A stretch of DNA of 35,042 nucleotides from CAYOWQ01 sp964407695 (GTDB lineage: Bacteria; Planctomycetota; Phycisphaerae; Phycisphaerales; SM1A02), in the NCBI GenBank assembly GCA_964407695.1, contig CAYOWQ010000017.1, positions 1 through 35,042 of the forward strand. The letters run 5' to 3'. Below, in pieces: positions 29,757 through 35,042 of the stretch. The notes beneath the pieces were generated by a model that searched no databases, was not told where the DNA came from, and saw nothing but the letters and a program-made list of their open reading frames with translations. Numbering within the stretch: position 1 is the stretch's first letter; every line of letters begins with the position of its first letter. The translations under genes and the position numbers were made by a program.

Positions 29757-31025
29757 GTGCCGTTCAAAGGATCCATCACACCGATCGAGCTGCTCACCCG
29801 CTGGCCGCGAGATCAGCGAGTCATGATGCTTCACTCGGCCCGCCCGCACGATCGATGGGCGCGGTGGACGCTGGTGGCTCAGCCCGGAATCTCAGTCCAG
29901 CGCGACAATCTTCCATCGCTGCCTAATGAAATCGGCGGTGGCTGGATCGGAATTCTCAGCTACGAATTGGGACACCAGCTTGAGCCCGCGGCCGGTCCGG
30001 CACACCCTTCCACGTGGCCCGCACTCGAATTCATTCGCATTGATCACGGATTTCTGCATGACGCACAAACCGGCTCCTGGTCGGTCATCGGAAAGCCATC
30101 GCGCAGCCTTCGCGATCATCTTGCCCGGCCTGCCGATAGACGCGAGTTCGAGCTCGAACCCTTGAAGGCGGCAATCCCTGCCGATCACTGTCTCGACGCT
30201 GTCGCTCGCACGATCGAGTACATCCGCGCCGGCGACATCTTTCAGGCCAACATCACGCAACCGCTCGAAGGCGCTATGCATGGCTGCCCACGCGCGTTGG
30301 CCGCGTGCGCGTTTCAACATGCCCAGCCGTGGTATGGAGCCTATCTCGAGTTGGACGATCACCGGATCGTTCTGTCGCTTTCGCCGGAACTCTTCCTTCA
30401 TCACGACGCATCGACGCGGCGGCTCACCACGCGGCCGATCAAAGGGACGCGACCGGCAACCATTCCGAGTGCTGAACTGGAGCGCTCCGCCAAGGACCGC
30501 GCTGAATTGACCATGATCGTCGACCTGATGCGAAATGACCTCGGCCGCGTCTGCGAGATTGGAACCGTTCGCGTGGATGATCCGCGCACCATCGAGACGC
30601 ACCCTACGGTTCACCATGGCGTGGCCACGGTTTCGGGCATGGTTCAGCACGGGGCCGCGTTCAACGATGTCATCCGCGCCACCTTTCCTGCGGGTTCGGT
30701 GACCGGCGCGCCAAAGATCCGCGCCATGCAAATCATTCGCAAACTGGAGTCTTCCGCCCGGGGCCCCTACTGCGGCTCGATCGGCTGGATTGGCGACGAC
30801 GGCGGCTTCACCTTCAACGTCGCCATTCGCACGCTGGTCCTGACCCGCGCCGGGTCAGATTCCTGGCAGGTTCGCTACGGCGTCGGCGGCGGAATCGTGG
30901 CGGATTCCGATCCTGCCCGCGAACTTGAGGAATGCCACGCGAAAGCTGCGGTACTTCGACAATTGACGACACAGGTCCAATCCCGCGAGGCCCAAGCCCG
31001 TCCGCTCAGCCGGCACGCCTTCTGA
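29757..31025 (+). CDS. pabB: Aminodeoxychorismate synthase component I
   Basis: A 422-residue chorismate-utilising enzyme that makes 4-amino-4-deoxychorismate for folate synthesis with a PabA glutaminase. RTIEYIRAGDIFQANITQ (about 147-164), LTTRPIKGTRPAT (about 223-235, where the PIKGT lysine distinguishes PabB from the PIAGT of TrpE), DLMRNDLGRVCEIGTVRV (about 258-275), HGVATVSGMV, FPAGSVTGAPKIRAM and YGVGGGIVADSDPARELEECHAKA are all family hallmarks. The GTG start at 29757 gives an N-terminus that fits relatives. PabA and PabC are not seen nearby. Ends 8 bases from the convergent PilZ-like gene. Confidence 0.93.
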   Translation: MPFKGSITPIELLTRWPRDQRVMMLHSARPHDRWARWTLVAQPGISVQRDNLPSLPNEIGGGWIGILSYELGHQLEPAAGPAHPSTWPALEFIRIDHGFLHDAQTGSWSVIGKPSRSLRDHLARPADRREFELEPLKAAIPADHCLDAVARTIEYIRAGDIFQANITQPLEGAMHGCPRALAACAFQHAQPWYGAYLELDDHRIVLSLSPELFLHHDASTRRLTTRPIKGTRPATIPSAELERSAKDRAELTMIVDLMRNDLGRVCEIGTVRVDDPRTIETHPTVHHGVATVSGMVQHGAAFNDVIRATFPAGSVTGAPKIRAMQIIRKLESSARGPYCGSIGWIGDDGGFTFNVAIRTLVLTRAGSDSWQVRYGVGGGIVADSDPARELEECHAKAAVLRQLTTQVQSREAQARPLSRHAF

Positions 31026-31033
31026 CGTGATTT

Positions 31034-31894
31034 TCACGCCGACTGCTTGAGCTGCGCCCGCTGCTGGAGCGAGATATAGCGGCAGATCTGATCGACAACG
31101 AACTTCTGATGCGCGGGATTGTGACTGAAATCAAAGGACAGACCCGCATAGGTGCGCTGCGTCGAGTCGATGTGGGTATGAACGACCTTGGCCGTGGCGC
31201 AGACTGGCGCGGGAATCTCCCGCGTCAGGCTGAAGCGCACCCAAAGGACTTTGTGCCGGTGCAGAACGCCGGCATCCGCGGGCTCAATGGCCAGGCCGAC
31301 ACCGCCGCCACCAATATTGACCAGCAGCGCCTGGAACTTCGGACCAACCTCAGGCAGCGTGAGCGAGTCCGGCGATTCGTCGGACGGTGCGGCGGCGTTG
31401 GGCGATAGACCGCGAAGCTCATTGGCTCGCTCGGCCACGACCACGCTTCGCGGGTCCAGCAGCGGCCACACATCAACTTCGGGAAGAGAGATCGCAGCCA
31501 CCTGCACGCGGTAGAAGTTTCGCCGCTGGCACCGCTCGACACCGTCGGGCATGGCCAGGCGCATCGCGTGCGACGGCTGCCGACCTGGTCCGTCGAGAGT
31601 GACGGTACCGAGATTGGCCGTGCGGAACATCCAGCGGTTCTGGCCGATGGCAATCACCGCGATCAGTTCGATTCCCTGCTCAATCTCCAGCTCTCGCCCG
31701 AGCGCCTGCGGGCATTCCACCACCAGGTCGGTATCGTTCAGCTGAAGGATCCGGACCCGCCAGATCAGGTCGTTGGCCGCCGTCTCGTGGCCGTCATAGC
31801 AGGACGCAATGGCAATCTCCAGAGCGCCGTTGCGGTCTTGAAGCTGCTGCAGGCAGCGTTTCCATTCAATCGTCCGGGAGCGTGAGGCTGGCAC
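31034..31894 (-). CDS. PilZ-domain protein (possible c-di-GMP effector)
   Basis: A 286-residue protein. The N-terminal half (about 30-115) resembles the YcgR-type beta domain (ANDLIWRVRILQLNDTDLVVECP, RWMFRTANLGTVTLDG). ERCQRRNFYRVQVAAISLPEVDVWPL (about 117-142) gives the PilZ RRxxxR start, and FQALLVNIGGGGVGLAIEP (about 185-203) gives the N-x-S/G-x-x-G part with Gly for Ser. KVVHTHIDSTQRTYAGLSFDF continues the barrel. YcgR-like proteins bind cyclic di-GMP and brake flagella or regulate surface structures. No flagellar gene is nearby, so the target is unknown. Confidence 0.8.
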   Translation of the reverse strand: MPASRSRTIEWKRCLQQLQDRNGALEIAIASCYDGHETAANDLIWRVRILQLNDTDLVVECPQALGRELEIEQGIELIAVIAIGQNRWMFRTANLGTVTLDGPGRQPSHAMRLAMPDGVERCQRRNFYRVQVAAISLPEVDVWPLLDPRSVVVAERANELRGLSPNAAAPSDESPDSLTLPEVGPKFQALLVNIGGGGVGLAIEPADAGVLHRHKVLWVRFSLTREIPAPVCATAKVVHTHIDSTQRTYAGLSFDFSHNPAHQKFVVDQICRYISLQQRAQLKQSA

Positions 31895-32028
31895 GGTGGT
31901 GTCCCTTCTTTCGTGGAAGAACAGTCGTCTGAAGCATCGGATTCAATCAACGACCGCTCCAGAAGGAAGGCTCGTCAGGCGACAATCGGCGTCCGATTGT
32001 GCGGGCGCGCCGGCCTGATGAATGCCGA

Positions 32029-32691
32029 TCAATCACCAGGCGAATGGGCAAACCACGCGGCCGCGAGGGGAATATCGGGCGTCGTCACCACCACCGGAAT
32101 TCCCGGCGGAACGTGGCATTCGATCAACGCGGACACGTGTCGCCCCGGCATGAGGCCGCTGCCCAGCGGAACCGAGGCCAGATCGTCCTCAATCGCCACA
32201 CTATCCTGAATAACCACCATTTCGCACATCGGCCCGAGGATCTCGAACATCCGCTGCAGGTGGTCTTCGATGGTCGCGAGCATGCTCGCGGCGAGCATCG
32301 CGGCCGGATCAAGGGCGAGTCCGATCGGGCCGCCGGCGCGCTCGCGGAAGAGGCCCGCGCAGGTCTGGAGATCGCTCAAGACTTGATGCCGATGCGGCCG
32401 CAGGATGAGCCGCTTCCCCGCATGTTCCAGGCCGGGCAGGATTCGATCAAGCACGCCACGCAGCGCTTCGCGGCCGGGCATCATCCAGTTGCGCGGCGTC
32501 GGCTCAAAGAGGCCGTCGCCCAACGAGCCGGACCAGGAGAGGATTCGCGGCGCAGCGGACGAAAAGCTGCGTTCAATGCCGGAGGACTCCGAAAGGATGT
32601 TGCCCGCAAACAGACATGCTTCCAATCCACCCGTAGCGTTCACGACTCGATCTCCGTCGATCGACCAGAGGGATCGAACGGCAGCGCTCAT
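32029..32691 (-). CDS. Unrecognised protein coupled to queD (possible TIM-barrel)
   Basis: A 220-residue protein. LEHAGKRLILRPHRHQVLSDLQTCAGLFRE followed by GPIGLALDPAAMLAASML and VVIQDSVAIEDDL reads like the strands and loops of a sugar-phosphate-isomerase or AP-endonuclease-family-2 type TIM-barrel, but no catalytic set is obvious, so this is tentative. The ATG overlaps the queD stop (ATGA at 32688-32691), suggesting joint expression with queuosine/7-deazaguanine biosynthesis. Confidence 0.6.
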   Translation of the reverse strand: MSAAVRSLWSIDGDRVVNATGGLEACLFAGNILSESSGIERSFSSAAPRILSWSGSLGDGLFEPTPRNWMMPGREALRGVLDRILPGLEHAGKRLILRPHRHQVLSDLQTCAGLFRERAGGPIGLALDPAAMLAASMLATIEDHLQRMFEILGPMCEMVVIQDSVAIEDDLASVPLGSGLMPGRHVSALIECHVPPGIPVVVTTPDIPLAAAWFAHSPGD

Positions 32692-33050
32692 GCGCCGGAA
32701 TACTCACAGCGGCTGGTGCAGGTTTCGTGCACGATGATCATCGCGAGCATGGGCAGGGCGGGCTTGATCTCGCGCCAAAGCCATCGGGCCACCATCTCGC
32801 TCGTCGGGTTTTCGAGGCCCTTGATCTCGTTGAGACAATAGTGATCGAGTCGATGCACGACGGGATCCACCGCACGCCCGATATCTCCGTAGTCGATCAG
32901 GTACCCCTTGGCCTCGTCGACGTCACCCTCAACCACAACCTCAACGCGGAAGGAATGGCCGTGCATGCGCCGGCATTTGTGGCCATCGGGAAACGTGGGC
33001 AGCCAGTGAGCTGCCTCAAAGGTGAACTGCTTGATCAGGCGGATGCGCAT
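32688..33050 (-). CDS. queD: 6-carboxy-5,6,7,8-tetrahydropterin synthase (QueD)
   Basis: A 120-residue member of the PTPS/QueD family, converting 7,8-dihydroneopterin triphosphate to carboxytetrahydropterin on the way to queuosine. Zinc ligands His15 (FEAAHWLP) and His30/His32 (CRRMHGHSF) and the nucleophilic Cys26 are present; HETCTSRCEY near the end supplies the conserved Glu. GYLIDYGDIGRAVDPVVHRLDHYCLNEI is the standard middle block. rplS lies upstream by 64 bases on the same strand. Confidence 0.93.
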   Translation of the reverse strand: MRIRLIKQFTFEAAHWLPTFPDGHKCRRMHGHSFRVEVVVEGDVDEAKGYLIDYGDIGRAVDPVVHRLDHYCLNEIKGLENPTSEMVARWLWREIKPALPMLAMIIVHETCTSRCEYSGA

Positions 33051-33114
33051 GAACGAAGGAGTCTATTCTCTGCAAGGCTTTACCCTGCCCGACGACCGTC
33101 CCCCGCGGCGGGGA

Positions 33115-33516
33115 TCAACCCGCCGATTCGGCTGAGGCGGTTTCCACGTTCTTCAGGCCGCGGCGCTGATCGCGCAGACGACGGCTCTTGCCAACGCGAT
33201 TTCGCAGGTAGTACAGCTTCGCACGGCGGGCATCGCCGCGACGAACCACATCGATCTTCGCAATTCGCGGCGAATGCAGCGGGAAAATTCGCTCCACGCC
33301 CTCGTTCGCCACGATGCGCCGGATCGTGATCATCTTGTTCACGCCGCGACCGCGCTCGGCGATGAACACGCCCTGAAACACCTGAATGCGCTCCTTGTCG
33401 CCTTCGACGATCTTGTAGTGCACATCCACCGTGTCACCCACGGTGAAATTGGGCATTTCGCTCTTGGGCTTGAGCTGCTTCTCAACGACGGATTCAATGA
33501 TTTCAGTTCGGTTCAT
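33115..33516 (-). CDS. rplS: 50S ribosomal protein L19
   Basis: A 133-residue L19. IPNFTVGDTVDVHYKIVEGDKERIQVFQGVFIAERGRGVNKMITIRRIVANEGVERIFPLHSPRIAKIDVVRRGDARRAKLYYLRNRVGKSRRL is a near-complete family match (the first residues read MPNF). L19 sits at the 30S-50S interface. The ATG at 33516 is preceded by AAAGGAA; the C-terminal tail (KNVETASAESAG) is a short extension. Confidence 0.96.
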   Translation of the reverse strand: MNRTEIIESVVEKQLKPKSEMPNFTVGDTVDVHYKIVEGDKERIQVFQGVFIAERGRGVNKMITIRRIVANEGVERIFPLHSPRIAKIDVVRRGDARRAKLYYLRNRVGKSRRLRDQRRGLKNVETASAESAG

Positions 33517-33650
33517 GGCGTTCCTTTCCGGGCTCGGCCGCTGCGATCTCGCGTGGGCCGGGGCGATTCGTCTTCGCCCTGATTTCTCCCTCGAAGTCGC
33601 GGCGACGTGCCGCAACCGGTCGGGACTCGCGACATGAGCGGCCGAAGCCC

Positions 33651-34367
33651 TCAGGGGTCGCCTTCTCGCAGAAGATCGGGCCGGCGCAACTGCGTCCGCT
33701 CGACCATCTGCTTCATGCGCCACTCAGCAATCTCGGCGTGATCGCCGCTGAGCAGCACCTCCGGAACCTCGCGCCCGCGCCAGTCGCGCGGACGTGTGTA
33801 GTGCGGGCAATCCAGGAGCGGCTTGCCCGACTCGTTCCGCCGCGAGAACGAATCCTCCGCGGCCGAGTCCTCGTGGCCGAGCACCCCGGGCAGCAGCCGG
33901 ACGATTGCATCGACCAGCAGCATCACGGGAATCTCGCCACCGCTGAGCACGTAGTCGCCGACGCTCAGCTCGAGGGGCCGAAGCTCCTCGATCACTCGCT
34001 CATCAACACCTTCGTAGTGACCGGCGATCAACAGCAGCCGTTCACGCGAAGCCAGCCATTCGACCCGCGACTGGGTCAAGCGCTCGCCCTGCGGGCTGAG
34101 CAGGATTCGCGTGGCCGGCCGCGAGTCCTTTCCTTCAACCGCCAGCACCGCATCAAAGAGGGGCTGGCACATCATCACCATTCCGGGCCCGCCGCCGAAA
34201 GGCCGGTCGTCGACCTTGCGGTGCTTGTTGTCGGCCCAGTCGCGGATGTCATGGAGGTGATACTCCGCAAAGCCGCCGGCAACAGCCCTTCCGGGAATGC
34301 TCGCCTCCAACACCGAGGGAAACATCGCCGGAAACAGCGTCAGAATGTCAACTCGAAGGGCCGCCAT
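33651..34367 (-). CDS. trmD: tRNA (guanine37-N1)-methyltransferase
   Basis: A 238-residue SPOUT methyltransferase that methylates G37 next to the anticodon. RVDILTLFPAMFPSVLEASIPGRA, the HDIRDWADNKHRKVDDRPFGGGPGMVM block (about 36-63), LLLIAGHYEGVDERVIE, LSVGDYVLSGGEIPVMLLVDAIVRLLPGVLG (trefoil-knot SAM site) and CPHYTRPRDWRGREVPEVLLSGDHAEI are all standard. The ATG at 34367 (MAALRVDI) is used rather than the further upstream one. It lies between rpsP and rplS. Confidence 0.96.
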   Translation of the reverse strand: MAALRVDILTLFPAMFPSVLEASIPGRAVAGGFAEYHLHDIRDWADNKHRKVDDRPFGGGPGMVMMCQPLFDAVLAVEGKDSRPATRILLSPQGERLTQSRVEWLASRERLLLIAGHYEGVDERVIEELRPLELSVGDYVLSGGEIPVMLLVDAIVRLLPGVLGHEDSAAEDSFSRRNESGKPLLDCPHYTRPRDWRGREVPEVLLSGDHAEIAEWRMKQMVERTQLRRPDLLREGDP

Positions 34368-34442
34368 GTCGTGCAGCACTCCGAATGCTTGTCCAAACCG
34401 GGAGTGCGGTCGAGCGGACGTGCAGACACACCGTCCGCACGA

Positions 34443-34718
34443 TCACGCCGTCGCCGCGGCCTTCTTGCCCGGCTTCGGCTCGATGCCCGCCTTCTTCAAA
34501 AGGCTGGCCACCGTTTCCGACGGCTGAGCGCCAACCGAAAGCCAGTAGTCGATCCGGTCAACCTTCAGGTTCATCTGCTTGTCGGCCGGACCCATCGGGT
34601 CGTACCAGCCCAGTTGCTCGATCACGCGGCCATCGCGCGGCGAACGTTTGTCCATCGCACCAAGGCGATAGAACGGACGGTGGGCTCGGCCCATACGCTT
34701 CAGACGCAAAACAACCAT
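34443..34718 (-). CDS. rpsP: 30S ribosomal protein S16
   Basis: A 91-residue S16. VVLRLKRMGRAHRPFYRLGAMDKRSPRDGRVIEQLGWYDPM is the family's N-terminal block, followed by VDRIDYWLSVGAQPSETVASLLKKAG and a basic, Ala-rich tail. First gene of the rpsP-trmD-rplS cluster. rimM, often second in this operon, is not between rpsP and trmD (75-base gap). Confidence 0.96.
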   Translation of the reverse strand: MVVLRLKRMGRAHRPFYRLGAMDKRSPRDGRVIEQLGWYDPMGPADKQMNLKVDRIDYWLSVGAQPSETVASLLKKAGIEPKPGKKAAATA

Positions 34719-34970
34719 ACAGACTCCTTACCAAGCGCCCGACTTCGGTCAGAGGCCCGGCCGACGCGGCCAAGCATGCCGGAGGCGCCGATGGGAGCCG
34801 GCCGCGACGAATGCCGCAGGCCCAACTCTGTGCGACGCCTCTTCAGGGGCGGATGCGAGAGGGAGGAGTATACGAGAATTGGCTGGGGGATACCAGCCGA
34901 TTCCAGGCCAATGGGAGCGTTCGAATTCGGCGGGCTTTGGTGTTCAATCGACCAAGGGCAAGCTGTAGGA
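34719..34970. other. Upstream region of rpsP
   Basis: No gene is recognised. TATACT on the minus strand (34867-34872) could be a -10 for rpsP, but no convincing -35 is visible 16-18 bases further. A GGCTGG/CCAGCC inverted repeat (about 34880-34897) lies beside it. Confidence 0.3.
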
Positions 34971-35042
34971 TGGTCAGGTGTGCGGTGCACAGCCTTGTAT
35001 CTTGCGGCGAGATGGATTCACGCACCTGGTGGTGGGTGAATC
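34971..35042 (+). CDS. Possible start of a gene truncated by the window edge
   Basis: From ATG 34971, or more plausibly ATG 35013 (begins MDSRTWWWVN), the frame is open to the end of the window. The sequence is too short to assign. Divergent position opposite rpsP is compatible with a real gene, but support is weak. Confidence 0.25.

Noticed and set aside
33093..33113. Terminator after rplS from the CCCCGC/GCGGGG symmetry
   Set aside because: The symmetric centre leaves almost no loop and no T-run follows on the minus strand.
33738..35039. Plus-strand open frame of 433 codons across trmD and rpsP
   Set aside because: Antisense to two strongly conserved genes, no domain.

Overview
The window looks like a chromosomal segment from a planctomycete, most likely class Phycisphaerae. 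The reasons are high GC with strong GC3, C-terminal dockerin-like tails of the form D-x-NGDG-xx-x-GADLGLLL-x-x-W on two secreted proteins, an ECF-like sigma factor of the type common in planctomycetes, many N-terminally anchored or lipidated proteins of unknown function, and housekeeping genes (rho, scpB, atpC, pabB, queD, rpsP-trmD-rplS) scattered among short operons. Assignments come from reading translations and motifs by eye; no database search was run.

Layout. 1-3030: end of an unknown gene, then the fluoride channel gene crcB between two arrays of an 8-bp CAGTCTCT repeat, then a membrane-anchored peptide-binding protein on the minus strand. 3014-4508: a DUF5658-like membrane protein and a GbsR/MarR-type regulator preceded by a perfect 20-bp palindrome, with a small coupled gene. 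4648-8085: two secreted proteins with dockerin-like tails (an unknown catalytic-looking protein and an FG-GAP/ASPIC-UnbV protein). 8154-8446: tRNA-Ser(GCU) and convergent tRNA-Val(GAC). 8554-10662: O-methyltransferase, scpB, a 400-base gap ending in a strong terminator, and an isolated atpC. 10668-15472: a minus-strand cluster of two paralogous lipoproteins, DinB-like protein, VOC protein, a 460-aa membrane-anchored protein and agmatinase, with several overlapping start/stop pairs. 15608-17305: 3-hydroxyacyl-CoA dehydrogenase, a small membrane protein and a cupin. 17385-21950 (minus): TPR-like membrane protein, HEAT lipoprotein, a medium-chain dehydrogenase that appears to lack catalytic zinc ligands, and a MATE transporter. 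22032-24922: cupin, MBL hydrolase coupled to a YhcH/YjgK-type protein, and a sigma-like factor coupled to a small partner. 25036-28358: a Pro/Ser then Tyr/Trp/Cys-rich exported protein, a DUF1579-like exported protein and a convergent membrane protein. 28577-31025: a short Rho factor and pabB. 31034-34718 (minus): rpsP, trmD, rplS, queD with a coupled unknown gene, and a PilZ-like protein.

No phage, IS element, CRISPR array or obvious defence system is visible. The most unusual signals are the two repeat arrays around crcB, the perfect palindromes before the GbsR-like gene, a possible small transcript or micro-ORF ending at a terminator before atpC, a Rho lacking the N-terminal domain and the usual aromatic RNA-binding residues, the zinc-site-less dehydrogenase, the sigma factor/partner pair and the aromatic- and cysteine-rich exported protein.
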